Shown piece after piece: positions 44,979 through 56,956 of a DNA stretch of 64,000 nt. Both the position numbers and the translations under genes were made by a program. Source of the stretch: Haliotis asinina. Its lineage: Eukaryota; Mollusca; Gastropoda; Lepetellida; Haliotidae. A model generated the notes under the pieces. It was not told the origin of the DNA and ran no database searches. It saw only the letters and a list, made by a program, of their open reading frames with translations. The stretch lies in assembly GCF_037392515.1 (NCBI RefSeq), contig NC_090280.1:21357618-21421617 (forward strand), in the 5' to 3' direction. Each line of letters starts with the position of its first letter. Positions within the stretch are counted from its first letter, which is position 1.

Positions 44979-45900
44979 CGAGCCCTCAGGCCCCTTGTAA
45001 GTAAATATGGAAAGAGTGTATTATTCAAAAAGTAAACGGTCATGTCAATAACCCACTTCTGCATTCGTTCGCGTAATTCTATTACAATGTAAATATTTAT
45101 AGACTGACTTCACAAATAAGGTGTTACATTGCTTTCGTAATTTTAGTTAAGTATTTATTAATTTAATTTGAAAAGTTTAAATCAGTTTTATGTTCCAGAA
45201 CATCCAAAACCCGTTTAGTCGAACCTGTTAGATTACCGGTTATATTGAAATGAGTTAATGTAATATCGTTAATATTTTTGACGTAGACGTTTTCGGATAT
45301 ACCAAACACTTGGATATGTCGAACATTTTTTTCAAACCCCGGTGTTCTGTTTTTTTTCGGACCAGCCACCTATCATTCGATGACTTAATGTAATTTTTGT
45401 CGCTACTAGTATCGTGAATGCCACATAAGACTTTCTGTCATGAAATAATGATAATGACAACGGAGTGATAATCAGACTTTGGAGATGCTCCATATAACTG
45501 TGACACCAAGGTATCAACAACGTGTTCCTGGCTAATATGTCAGCCGGTTCCATCCTAACTTTTAACGTATTCCTTCCAGCCAGTGGGATTTGAAATGACA
45601 GGAGAACGTGTAGTTATACCCATGCGACGAAATTTGACTCAGCAAGTCCGAATGAAATTTAAAATCAAATTACAATGTAGTTCCAAATTTGATATTGAAT
45701 CCGCTTTGAATACTCGTCCTGATTATACAGTTAGTTTATTACTTTCTCAGCGTGAGAAGTTTATATTTGGGGCTGTCAGTACCTTGTGACAAAGTATAAA
45801 AGAATAATAATCCATCATACATTGTTTCTCATCATCCTTAGGCGTAAGGTGTCTCGCTTCAGAGCTGCACAGTGAAGCGTGACGTTGTCAGCCCAGGACC
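44978..45900. other. No gene recognised
   Basis: The minus-strand frame 45163-45369 has TATCCGAA and GTTCGAC words resembling pogo-like MITE sequence, so I do not call it coding. Confidence 0.3.
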
Positions 45901-45904
45901 ACAC

Positions 45905-46225
45905 TCAGATGGTTTGTTGGTTGTTTAACGCCCCGATATTCCAGTTTTCTGTACATAACGGAGTTTAGACCAGACAATCCAGTGATCAACAGCATGAACA
46001 CTGATCTACGCAGTTGGGATGCAACGACACGTGTCAACCAAGTCATCGAGTCTGACCATCTGATCCAGTTAGTCGCCTCTTGCAAGCATGGTTACTGAAG
46101 ACCAACTCTAACCCGGATCTTCACGTGGTACAATCGTGGGCTACTGAAGATCAATTCTAACACGGATCGTCACGGGGGAAACAAGCATGGATTGTTGAAG
46201 ATCAGTTGTAACCCGGATCTTCATG
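45905..46225 (-). repeat. SINE B with triplicated 5' end
   Basis: Reverse copy with ACCAGACAATCCAGTGATCA and CAACAGCATGAACACTGATC, then GTTAGTCGCCTCTTGCAAGC. The 5'-end block (AAGCATGG…CTGAAGA, then TTCTAACCCGGATCTTCACG) is present three times at about 46083-46125, 46130-46172 and 46180-46225. Confidence 0.85.
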
Positions 46226-46229
46226 TGTA

Positions 46230-47140
46230 CATGAATATGCAAACATTGGGTCAAAAACACATAGAAAAATTAGTCAAAACCTGATCTAGATACTGACATT
46301 TTTTAGATCTCATTTGAAATATGAGCTAGTTACAGTAACTCACTTACCGGAAATCGTACGGAATATCTGTAGCAGATTTCAAAGGGTGATACCTTTCATT
46401 TGGTAATATTTCATCTCAGATTAAAAGAAGATAGAGTTCACCTACACTCCTGTGTACAACAGACAGTAAAATAAAACTCTGGATACAACAGTCATAAAAC
46501 GAATGTAATACAGCGTTTCCTCATATCATAAGTAAAATGTACAATCTATACAGCCAACTTAAAGTTTACTTTCCACTAAGACCTAACATTTATGTACCAA
46601 ATAGGATAAAACATACATTTTACACGAAATGATGTTTTCACAGAAGGACGCTCTGACAAATCGACATGCTGAGTTCTGTACAATGGTTTCTGTTAACTTT
46701 ATCCAAACAGTTAGATAATGAACAACAGAAATCGTTTAACACTCTGACATACTTTCATAGTTCTAGAAAATATAATTATCAGCAATAAAGCGATAAACAA
46801 ATATTTACTCCCTTTAAAGTATCATTAAAAGCTTAATGAAATTTGTTAAATGATCAAATTGAATTTTCAGGTAATGTTGGATAATGACTTCACACATAAC
46901 TGTATAAACCCTAATGCAAAGTCCATGAACACGGTCTCCATGGCAACATATTCAGCGTCAGCTCAGATGGAACATTGATTCATTTATACCAATGAGATGT
47001 TAATAATCCGATTGCATGAAATACAAGATCCTGATTATATATCACACGCTGGTCACGTTTTAATGATCAATTACAAATAGGATATAATCCCACGAGCTCG
47101 CCTCGCGTCTTGGAAGCATTCAGTCTCGAAAATTTTTCTA
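46230..47140. other. No feature seen
   Basis: AT-rich stretch with no frame above about 60 codons and no repeat copy recognised. Confidence 0.4.
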
Positions 47141-47141
47141 C

Positions 47142-47335
47142 TGAGTGAGTGAATATAGCTTTATGCCGCCTTTTTTAAGTTGTGCAAGTTAAGAGTAAGT
47201 TGGTTTTACGCGGCTCTTAACAATATTCCAGCAAGACCAACGCAGGGGACACCAGAAATGGGCTTCACACAGGTGTGGGGAATCGAACCCGGGTCTTCGG
47301 CGTGAAGAGCGAAGACTTTAAGCATTAGCTAATAT
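47142..47335 (-). repeat. SINE A with doubled tail
   Basis: Two tail versions follow each other (GTGAATATAGCTTTATGCCG and AGTTGGTTTTACGCGGCTCT), then a normal body with GGAATCGAACCCGGGTCTTC. Either two nested insertions or a local duplication. Confidence 0.8.
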
Positions 47336-47404
47336 ATATCGTAGGTATGCATCTTCCTATAGGATACATATTGATGTAGCTATTTAACCATTATCGTTTG
47401 GAGT

Positions 47405-47552
47405 AGGTGCGGTTTAGGCAGCTTTTACCAGTATTCCGGCATTATCACGTCGGGGGAGACTAGAAATGGGCTTCATGCATAATACCCATGTGGCGATTCG
47501 AACTTGATAGGAAAACCTACTGGTTCAAGTATTTGCTTGTCTCGCCGATTCT
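47405..47552 (-). repeat. SINE A with an inverted head attached
   Basis: A reverse body (GCTTTTACCAGTATTCCGGC, AATACCCATGTGGCGATTCG) joins a forward head (AACCTACTGGTTCAAGTATT) near 47510. Confidence 0.6.
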
Positions 47553-47685
47553 CCTAGTAATTAAAATGTCTGAAACAGTTTCCAGGTGCTATTAACATTA
47601 GCGGCATATTGAATGGAGGCACACAAACAAATGGGCGATGTGTCACCAGCATGTCACCCTGGGTCTTGTTTGTAAATCGGAGACC

Positions 47686-47868
47686 CTTGAAGATCCGTGT
47701 TAGAACTGATCTTCATCAACCCATGGTTGTCATGTGAAGCGACTAACGGTATCGGGTAGTATCTAAATTACGTAGATCGATGTTGATCACGGGATTATTT
47801 GGTCCAGACTGGACTATTTACATATCCACAACACATAGTTGGGATATTGGGGCGTGGAACAACCAGTC
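47686..47868 (+). repeat. SINE B
   Basis: CTTGAAGATCCGTGTTAGAA, GTGAAGCGACTAACGGTATC and ATTATTTGGTCCAGACTGGA. Confidence 0.8.
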
Positions 47869-48572
47869 AACCATCTGAGTGGTCCTGGGCTGAAATTTGA
47901 ACATGACAACGCTACGCGCCACGCTGTAGTTCTGACGCGCGACCTCTCACGTTACATTGATGTCATGGACCGACCCTCTTGTTCCCTAGTCTTGTGCGGC
48001 ATTAAAAAACAAACCAACACACATGCGAACCTGTAAATCTTCATTGGTTGACTCAATAGCAACTCATTTTTTTTATCTTCCCGCTGTGAAAGTGGATACC
48101 TTGAGCTATGTAGTCAGATCTTTCTCCTCTAGACACACGTGGTCAACCCTCTTGGATTAACGCATTAGGGGAGGGCATACTTGAGTGACCCTTGTCAGGG
48201 TTCGGTTTGACCGATGGCCCTAGGTACGCGGATGTCAAGATATTGAGCTTCTTTTCCAAGTTGTTCCCTTCCCCCCCTCCCCCCCAATCAAGACTACTGA
48301 CAGACGTCATATATCTGACCCGCATGTCTGACCATGACACAGCTGGGGCGGACTTTAATATCCGTATGGTCGGAAATACAAGACAGAGCAATCCAAGCCT
48401 GGCACACGTAAACACATTTGATGTATGGCCATCTCTGTCAGGAGTGGAGTCCATGTTTGTCCAGAAACCCAAGACGACTCATATTGGGGTATATTTGCAT
48501 GCAGTTGTTGTACCATCGGTTAGATGCCATTCTACAACTGTCGTGAATGAGAGTCGTGGTCCCTTATCAAGG

Positions 48573-48803
48573 TGTTGGGGTAGCCTGGTAGTTAAAGCGT
48601 TCACTCGTCAGGACTGGCTCCGACACGCAGCTTGAATATTAAACAAACAAACAAACACACAAACAAACAAACAAACTAAAACCCGAATACCCGGGTTCTA
48701 GTCCCCATATGGGTACAATGTGTCAAGCCCATATCCTGTGTCCGCTGCCGTGAAATTGTTGGAATGCTGCTAAAGGCGGTGTAAAACGTAACTCACTCAC
48801 TCT
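48573..48803 (+). repeat. SINE A split by ~70-bp insertion
   Basis: The head ends at CGTTCACTCGTCA (48609) and resumes at GAATACCCGGGTTCTAGTCC (about 48684). The insert ends in (AAAC)n and starts GGACTGGCTCCGACACGC, suggesting a truncated retroposed fragment. Confidence 0.8.
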
Positions 48804-49392
48804 TTGCCGACAATGATTCGCTTCTTGTACTTTTAAGAAGTTGGTTTACAAATCCAGTGACTTTCTAAACTTGAAATGTTTCAACATGAAGAATTATATA
48901 CAGTAGAGCAGCAGGTTTCAATTCCGCTGATCAGAAATAGGTAAAACTGTTTGAAAGATTTGTTATGAGTGTACTTCCTGCATTTGCATAAACCGAATGG
49001 CAAACAAAAATTGAGGTGTGGACACAAGACGTAATGGCCCACTAATTCCTCCTTGAAATGACGAACGTGGAACAAGTCTCCTATGAACAAATTGTGAACG
49101 TGAGACCTCGAAAGGTCATCGCCGGGTCACAATAGGTATATGTAGCACGTGCGCCAGGTGTCTAATATGGAGGTGTGAGAGCACGTGACTCGACTGATTG
49201 TCGCTGATGGCGTGTACCGTCGCCCATCTTTTCATTTGCTGGATTGGCCAGTGATGAAAAGACCGTTGTGAATATTGTTGGTTGCGGCTGCAATCACTAT
49301 TCACCATCATGTATTGAGTATAGAGATTCTGATACCTAATATCTATACGACAGGTGAGTGGGTAGGGGTTGACGTTGTTTTCCACAGTAGTT

Positions 49393-49529
49393 CAACGTGT
49401 GAATGTATGTATGTATGTATGTATGTATGTATGTATGTATGTATGTATGTATGTATGTATGTATGTATGTATGTATGTATGTATGTATGTATGTATGTAT
49501 GTATGTATGTATGTATGTATGTATGTATC

Positions 49530-49560
<31 letters not shown>

Positions 49561-49578
49561 TGTATGTATGTATGTATC

Positions 49579-49609
<31 letters not shown>

Positions 49610-49693
49610 TGTATGTATGTATGTATGTATGTATGTATGTATGTATGTATGTCTGTGCGTGTATGTGTATGTATGTATGTATGTATGTATGTT
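49393..49693 (+). repeat. (GTAT)n microsatellite
   Basis: About 300 bases of GTAT with two ATCAT interruptions near 49527 and 49577, then a degenerate end. Frames on both strands (Val-Cys-Met-Tyr; Ile-His-Thr-Tyr) are artefacts. Confidence 0.97.
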
Positions 49694-49709
49694 ATACTAT
49701 ACACATGAG

Positions 49710-49744
49710 CTTGTGTGTGTGTGTGAGTGTGTGTGTGTGTGTGT

Positions 49745-49785
<41 letters not shown>

Positions 49786-49786
49786 A
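49710..49786 (+). repeat. (GT)n(GA)n compound microsatellite
   Basis: A GT run followed by ACA and about 18 GA units. Confidence 0.95.
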
Positions 49787-50129
49787 GATTATACCCGCCA
49801 GGTCATGACTAAGCTGCATGACTGAACCACGACGTCAAAGCACAGTTTACTGGTCTCTACAATTATTGCCAGTGACACTTGCCATGTTGCCCCAGAAACT
49901 AGTAATTGAGATATAATCAATAGATTGTTTCCTATGTTGACACAGGGCTCGAGGTGCCCTGAAGCGCGTGGAGAACATGTCCTTGATATACGAGACTACC
50001 GGTAATAACAGAATCATTGCCGCCCCATCTGGTGTAGGACTCCAATAGGTAGGGCGAGTAACAGCTGGAAAGTTTCTCTGACCTAACACGTCTGTCGTTG
50101 AATGGCATTTGGCGGTGATACACATAAAG

Positions 50130-50273
50130 AACAGTTAGTGAGTTACTATTCCAGCAATACCACGGTGGGGGGACACCAGAAATGGGCTTCACATATTGTG
50201 CTCATGCGGTAAATCGAACCCGAGCCTTCGAAGTGACGAACGCTTTAACCACTAGGCTACCCCACCGCCACCA
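50130..50273 (-). repeat. SINE A
   Basis: TATTCCAGCAATACCACGGT, GGGACACCAGAAATGGGCTT and AACCACTAGGCTACCCCACC; tail shortened. Confidence 0.9.
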
Positions 50274-50354
50274 TGAAGAACATAATGTATGGATTTCAGC
50301 TTTGTATTACGAGGAACAGACAGACAGATAGGCCGACAGTTTATTTAGTAGAAA

Positions 50355-50542
50355 GGCGTGAGTCAGTGACTTTCGTTTTTACGCCATATTCAGCAATCTT
50401 CAAGTTATATATCGGCGGTCTCTATATAATCCAGGCTGGACCAGACGATCAAGTGATCAACAGCACTAGCCTCGATCTACACAAATGGAACACGGCGACA
50501 AGTCTGAGAGCCTGAGCACCCTATCCCTTTAGTCACCTCTTT
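50355..50542 (-). repeat. SINE B, first of a tandem pair
   Basis: GTCAGTGACTTTCGTTTTTA, GGACCAGACGATCAAGTGAT and CCCTTTAGTCACCTCTTTCG. Confidence 0.8.
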
Positions 50543-50793
50543 CGTGAGTGAATGAGAGAGCAAGATTCCAGCTATATAGCGGCGATCTGTAAATATTCGC
50601 GTCTGGATCAGACAATCCAGAGATCAACAGCATGAACACCGATCGGCGCAATTGGGAACCGATAACATGTGTCAACCATGTCAGCGGGCCTAATCACCCG
50701 ATCCCGTTAGTCGCCATTTCCGACGAGCATAGTCGCCTTTAGTGGCAAGAATGAGTTGCCGAAGACCTCTTCTACCCCGGATCTTTACGGGTC
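50543..50793 (-). repeat. SINE B, second of a tandem pair
   Basis: GATTCCAGCTATATAGCGGC, CAGACAATCCAGAGATCAAC, GATCCCGTTAGTCGCC and CCCCGGATCTTTACGGGTCC; same orientation as the copy before it. Confidence 0.85.
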
Positions 50794-51279
50794 CGCCTCT
50801 CACAACAAACATGGCATGCAAACGATTAATTCTAAGGCCAAAAACTGAACTCATCTGAAACACTGTACAAAGCTATAAACAAGAAGTTATCATTCATGAA
50901 GTTGTATGCTAAAGCTTTTCCTCCCTAACATCTGGAATGACCCGAGATGGTTGACAATTTACCAGGGCAACACATAAAGGACAGAATGTATGGACTTCAC
51001 CATGTATTGTGAGAGGAACAGAGTAGTTTTGGATCCTTCTCATTTGATCTTCTTAGGTAATATTCTTCAACGGAATATAAACAGACAAGTTGCATTTCCA
51101 AATTATAATGGAGTAAATCTAAACTTAGATATAAAGTTCAATGTTTTGAATTATAAAAGGTAGTGATTAAATTTTTAAACAACCCGGTGTTTTATCTTCA
51201 ATTACAACAAAGTTAAGCGTTAGCTCATATACACAAAGGACGTGGTTAACCATCCCCTGACATATCTCAAGATTGTATG

Positions 51280-51494
51280 AGCCCCGATCTTAACGCTTTG
51301 GGTCATATCTGGTACATGACTGGTCGTTGTGTACAACAAAGGGATCGTCCTGTACACAACCTGGCTCAGTTGGATGCTGCTTTACAAGAGGAATGGCGTA
51401 GAATGACCTTTCAGAGTATCAGGCGGCTGACAGGAGTATGAGGAGGAAAGTGCTGGATGTCATACAGCCACATGGAGGTTATTCTCGGTATTGA
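51280..51494 (+). pseudogene. Tc1-like transposase C-terminal relic
   Basis: SPDLNALGHIWYMTGRCVQQ begins the fragment, followed by RDRPVHNLAQLDAALQEEW and RRMTFQSIRRL; one frame change later it ends SMRRKVLDVIQPHGGYSRY and a TGA. This is the typical Tc1 C-terminus. The usual catalytic glutamate of SPDLNPIEHVW is replaced by glycine (ALGHIW). Upstream catalytic parts are missing. Confidence 0.85.
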
Positions 51495-51976
51495 CCTTGA
51501 ATCATGTAAGACACGCAAAATGTTCATATTCACCAATAAATGCAACATTAAACATCCCAAGGCTATACATGTACAGACAATACAGTGAAAATCATTGTTT
51601 TGTTTTATTAATGAGCAATTATTGTCATGATAAAATCAACATGGATTCCAATCATTTTGTCGTTTTTTTTATGAGTCAAAAGATCATACGGGTCAAAAGA
51701 CCTCCGTGGTCACTACGAGAAGCTTGTACGTGTTGACAACCTATAGTTGCCAAAATACAGGGCAAATATGTTATTTGTGTATGGTGTGTTCTAAATCATT
51801 AATAGAGAAGACGTAGTTTAATATGTGTACAATTTGAATTTTAAATCAAAGAGACCTTGAAGTTTTTAACCCTGGGAAAATGTTAAAACACGGAAGGTTC
51901 TATAACACGGAATATGCATAGCTTGCTTTCGAGACAGGATAAAAAATCTCAAAAACCACAAAGCACGCACACGAAT

Positions 51977-52377
51977 GTTCATCTTGAAACACAGAGCAAA
52001 TAGGATTAAACATGAACAAGTGTTTTAAAAGTACTTATTTATTAAAAAGCTTCAGTCAAAACTTACATTCGTCACCTTTACACATCATTTCCCTGTCGAC
52101 AAAAGAGGATCGTTCATCTAATTCATGGGACATTTGTGATTAAGCGTGATCTTTCAAGTCAGCATGTCAGGAAGTTGTTCATCTTGAAACACAGAGCAAA
52201 TAGGATTAAACATGAACAAGTGTTTTAAAAGTAGTTATTCATTAAAAAGCTTCAGTCAAAACTTACATTCGTCACCATTACACATCATTTTCCCTGTCGA
52301 CAAAAGAGGATCGTTCATCTAATTCATGGGACATTTGTGATTAAGCGTGATCTTTCAAGTGGGCATGTCAGGAAGTT
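51977..52377 (+). repeat. Recent 200-bp tandem duplication
   Basis: 51977-52176 and 52177-52377 are about 97% identical (roughly six differences including a one-base length change). Both begin GTTCATCTTGAAACACAGAG and end GGCATGTCAGGAAGTT-like. Nothing in the unit looks coding. Confidence 0.95.
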
Positions 52378-52689
52378 GGTGAGGAACCAGAAAATGACAT
52401 TTTGCACTTCCTTGCAGATAGCATCTACGACGTTATGGCTCGTGGAGATACCACACTTTGGACACCAACTCTGCATGCATGCTCATCTGTTTCTATAGAA
52501 TTTCTTTTCTTTGTCATCAAATGAAAAACAAACAGCCCAAAGTTGAAGTGATAGTCTGGCATTGTTCAGTGGTCAAATAGCAATTTTCTGCACGATCTTG
52601 GCTGGTTTGTTGCTTAAAGTTGCACACGAAAACATTTTAGCTAAAGGGCAGCAGTCTGTGAACAATCTATCCATCAACATCAAGACAGC

Positions 52690-52766
52690 CAGGACAGTGA
52701 GTGTGACCATCTGATCCCGTTAGTACTAGGTTGCTGATGACCAATTCTAACCCGGATCTGTTAGAG
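52690..52766 (-). repeat. SINE B, 5' part
   Basis: GACCATCTGATCCCGTTAGT and CCAATTCTAACCCGGATCTG. Confidence 0.7.
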
Positions 52767-52876
52767 GTATGACAAGCTATGGCATATCGATAATGTAGCT
52801 ACCTCCCATGTGCATATTCACACGTCTTTACAATAAATCTGCTTCTATGGATGTAGGTACATAAGACACACTTCAG

Positions 52877-53042
52877 TGTGAGTGAGTTTAGTTTCACGCC
52901 GCTTTTAGCAATATTCCAAAATTATCACAGTGGGGGATCCCAGAAATGGGCTCCACGCATTGCACCCATGTGGGAAATCGATCCCTGGTCTTCAACGTGA
53001 CGAGAAAACGCATTTTTATCCACAAGGCCACCCCAGCATCCC
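52877..53042 (-). repeat. SINE A, near full length
   Basis: TGTGAGTGAGTTTAGTTTCA, GCCGCTTTTAGCAATATTCC and GCACCCATGTGGGAAATCG. Confidence 0.92.
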
Positions 53043-53284
53043 CGCTTCAATGTAATTACATGCACCTTCCTTCGTGTATCCGTGTTTGACAATATTCCGA
53101 ACAGGATGTCGTTTAACTTTAAGCACATCTGTCACATACAGTGTCACTGCAGGTTTTTTTGTCACAGTTTAGTCATGACAAAACCTTTCATCACTCGTAG
53201 ATGGATCTTTTCATCAGTGGATATTTTTTTATGCTGATTGCACGAAACGTGTTCGAACGTGTGATATCCGTTATAGTTTCATAA

Positions 53285-53525
53285 GAGGATGGTAGGGTAG
53301 CCCAGTGGTTCAAGTGTTGGCTCGTTAGGCTGGGTTGGATTTTCGAAGCTCTCTTATCGCTAAGAAAGTCGTAAGTGCCATACATTAACATTAACTTACG
53401 ACTATCCTAGCGCTAAGAGAGCTTCGAAAATCTAGGCCCAGATGACTATTTAAAATCCTAGAGAGTGTGTAAAGCCATTTTTGGTGTCCCACTTCAGGGA
53501 TATGTGTCCCGCAATAATATCTGAC
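53285..53525 (+). repeat. SINE A interrupted by fold-back MITE
   Basis: Head GTAGGGTAGCCCAGTGGTTC at 53292 and body (GTGTAAAGCCATTTTTGGTG) from about 53466 flank the MITE at 53330-53441; the B-box region is lost. Confidence 0.75.
53330..53441. mobile_element. Fold-back MITE inserted in a SINE A
   Basis: Arms of about 45 bases: GATTTTCGAAGCTCTCTTA followed by CGCTA and AGTCGTAAGT on the left, the reverse complement on the right, with a 17-base centre. It interrupts a family A SINE (head 53285-53329, body 53442-53525), so it is younger than that SINE. Confidence 0.75.
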
Positions 53526-53699
53526 GGTTAATTTAAAATCATACAAAATGTCCTTTCTTTTGGTCTGAAATGTGAGGCTAGACAAAATGCTACTATTGCT
53601 CACTAGAAATTTATGTTAGAGAAAATGCTGAGTGGGCGAGTGAGCTATGATTTTAAGTCACGTATCGTTTAAGTCGGCATATCGTGACTATATCAAGTT

Positions 53700-53800
53700 A
53701 TAAGATTTACAATAATTTAAGCTAAATTATAAATACCTGTCAACGAAGGACAGCAAAACAACTAAGGATTATCACAGTTATAAATTACATGACATCTAAT
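53700..53800 (+). repeat. Dispersed repeat family G, copy 2
   Basis: ACCTGTCAACGAAGGACAGC and the following AAAACAACTA…ATCACAG block correspond to 36385-36475. The preceding ATAATTTAAGCTAAATTATAA is loosely shared. Confidence 0.45.
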
Positions 53801-55460
53801 TAAATCTAAAACAGTTTAACTATATATGACAAGACAATATAAAAGCAAGCTGTGGGATTGCTAGCAACTGGACGTCACCATACTAGTGGCCATTGGATTT
53901 ACATCATTCTTTCAGTTGTTGGCAGTTTAGACCAATGTAACCATACATTAAAACACACATATCCCTCGGTTATAAAGCATGGCGAGATTAAATTAATTGT
54001 GAATGTTTGGGGCTTACGTATCCTCTCAGGAGGACAGTAAATATATAAATAAATCTACAACTCTTTTGAAGCACAATGCAAATGAGGATAGAGCCACCAA
54101 CAATCTGAGTTAAACCTCCAGTTATGAAAACATACATCTGTCTGCAAAACATTGGTTAAAATATATCAATCAATTCAATTTCGTTTCAAAAACATTGGTA
54201 ATAAAAGGAGAATTATCATTATTAAAAAGCCCCTTCACAGTTTTAACACGGAACTATTTATCCGGGGAAATGTTGAAAGTTCAGTTTCTGATGACCCCAC
54301 CGCACGTCCTGTTGTGCTGCTGTTGACATGTGATGTCTCGACAGATTGACCACGTCGTGAAATACGTCCTCGCTGTCGTCTGACGTGGGACGAACCGGAA
54401 GCATTAACAATTCTATTAACATCATCCTTCAGCCGGCATTCAGCAATGATGAAGAGCCACCATTACACTTGACACCATCTGTTTAGCATTCATGGGTGGT
54501 GATTTGTTTTTCTGCCCTGTGTTTAATCTAATTGATAATCCTACCCTAAGGGCTTGATGGAGTCATTAATGTAGAGCCGGAAGGAAAGCTTGTTTTGGAA
54601 ACTGATTGTTGAAACAAGAGTTTCCGTTTCTGTTCGCTACAACTGGAACGGAGAAATAACGATGGTGGCCTGGACGGTAGTGAGGGGCCTCACATAAATG
54701 ACAAATGTTGTTTATTATTTCTAGGTTCGTTCATTCAGCTGAACTATGTGGGTGCCAATACCAGTTTTACCACCCGACACAACTTTAAGACGTACTTTTT
54801 ATTTTAACGCTAGAGAAAATGCAACTTTGATTCTCCAAACGTGCATGAATTTTCACTGTTCTATTTATATTTTCTTAAAACGTGTAAATTTCCATAGAAA
54901 TCAAAGGGTTTTTGACATAAAAGAAAATAAAATCTTAAACTATGATTCGCACTCCCGACCCATATTGTTTTGAAAGAGTAGTGAGAAACATGAATATTTT
55001 ATATGGGTGGCGTTAAAATATGCAGATAAATTGTTAGATTTTGTTTGAAATGAACACTTGGACGTTTGGCATGAAAAATGGGTTCACTGGTTTCTCAGGG
55101 TATGGTTTAGTCGGTATCACAGTCCCTATCATAGGATAGGATAGGATCTCCCACCTGACTGGGGCTCCTTTATCATTTCCAAGGGAAGGAATTGTTTGGA
55201 AAAAAAACACCAAGAAAATACACGCTGGTCATGCGATTATGACAAGGAAAGAAGACCTTTTTTCATATATATGTTCAAGTCAGACGGGTTTTATTCAGTG
55301 AATGAATGCTCATTATTTTACCGGCACTAAAGAATGTGTCCTATGTGATATTATTTCCCTTGTTTTTTTATATAATTTTCATTACAAGTTGACACTCTAC
55401 CCAGTATCACATGTGAATATGTGAATATGTTTCAACATTGCAAGGTCTTAACAATGAGTT
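53801..55460. other. No gene recognised
   Basis: No domain-bearing frame. A short ATAGG tandem lies at 55133-55148. Confidence 0.35.
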
Positions 55461-55617
55461 CTGCAGTCTAGCCAAGTGGTTAAATCTTTGGCTCATCACG
55501 CCGAGGACACGGGTTCGATTCTCCACATACGTACAATTTGTGAAGCCCATTTCTGGTATTTCAAGCCATGATATTGCTGGAATATTGCTAAGACCGGTGT
55601 AAAACTGAACTCACCCA
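55461..55617 (+). repeat. SINE A, near full length
   Basis: CAGTCTAGCCAAGTGGTTAA, GGGTTCGATTCTCCACATAC, GTGAAGCCCATTTCTGG and GGTGTAAAACTGAACTCACC. Confidence 0.93.
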
Positions 55618-55984
55618 TTGTAATTTGAATAGTATTCAGAAAATATTGAGGTGGATTATCATTCGAAATCCAGTTTATCACAGATCCGCTTGTCTATGTG
55701 TGTTAATTGGTGATCTCTTTATTAGGGCAACGAAGCTTAATCAGATTCATATGGAATATGACTTAACTGCGTTATCCGTAATCAGTGACATATCGTGAGC
55801 ATCTATTTATGAAACAGAGATGATATCAGGTGTTCTGGAAAATCTGAGCGTTCATCTCGCAAAGACAGACCAATACAAATACACGCGAACATATGGTACA
55901 GGTCAATATCATTTTTGTCACACAGGTGTCAAATTTGCAAATGTCCTTGAACAACGTTAGCGTCAAAGAAATTAAAAATTCCAT

Positions 55985-56168
55985 TTGTGAAGGTGGTCTG
56001 TAAATAATCGAGCCTGGACCAGGCAGTTCCGTGATCAACACCATCAACATTGATCAATGCAGTTGGGACACATCGACATGTGTCAACCAGGTCAGCGAGC
56101 CCGATCACCTGATCCTGTTAGTCGCCTCTTACGATAAGCATGGATTGAAGAAGATCCGGAGTTTCACG
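55985..56168 (-). repeat. SINE B
   Basis: GTCTGTAAATAATCGAGCCT, ATCAACATTGATCAATGCAG and TTAGTCGCCTCTTACGATAA. Confidence 0.85.
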
Positions 56169-56956
56169 GATGGTAATGATATGAAAAAAGGCTTAAACAC
56201 ATCGACAAATAAATTTATGAATGGTGGATAGGACACAATGACGTCAAACTAGCCTTGTCGTCAGAAATAAGGACAGTTAGTGATGGCGTCATGTAATTCA
56301 GCAATGGTTTAACATGGGATGATGTCCCCACAGATTGTAGCTGGATGCTAGGAGACCGAACGCTCGAGGTGAAAGATGTTTTGTTGACATTTAATTTTCC
56401 CTTTCGAGAACACAATAGAACATAAATGATTACCATTAACAAAAACAAATCCGCGTGACCCCTGTGACAAGGGCGGATGGTAGCTTCAGAACAACGGTCA
56501 GGTCATCAACCGTTATGTGGCTTGGTCAGGCGAGGTCGACGCTGCTGTCAATACGCCCACGAGAGGATTTCCACGAAACTTATTATGATGGCATCATATT
56601 TCCTCTCGAAAGTTCAAACTGATATACAGAAAGTCAAATATCTCTTAAATTGATCAAAGGGTCGACCCAAAGCAGAAAGTGAAGCATTAGGAGGCTCATT
56701 TGCTGAAACCAGTTTCTCTTTAAATTTCCAATAAAAACCCCAAAATAGTTACTTTGTGAGACAGTATCTTAACATAATTTTCGGTGTAACGTGATTTTTT
56801 TTCAGTTTCAACTGTAAAAACCATATTTTATTAAAAATGACAATCAGCTAAGTATCTTTAATTTTCAACATAAGAACAAACGTGCATGTCCCTCACAGTT
56901 GCAACAGTTTAGGGTCTGGTTTGTTTTAGTTCAACCGGTGTAATTTTGTTTGAGTC

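Noticed and set aside
45163-45369. 68-codon minus-strand frame
   Set aside because: The DNA carries TATCCGAA/GTTCGAC words typical of pogo-like MITE sequence, so a coding call is not justified.
48143-48635. Overlapping frames of 147 (+) and 109 (-) codons
   Set aside because: The plus frame runs into a SINE A head and neither has a recognisable domain; probably chance in a GC-richer patch.
49275-49808. Frames of 100-177 codons of Val-Cys-Met-Tyr or Ile-His-Thr-Tyr
   Set aside because: Product of the (GTAT)n microsatellite.
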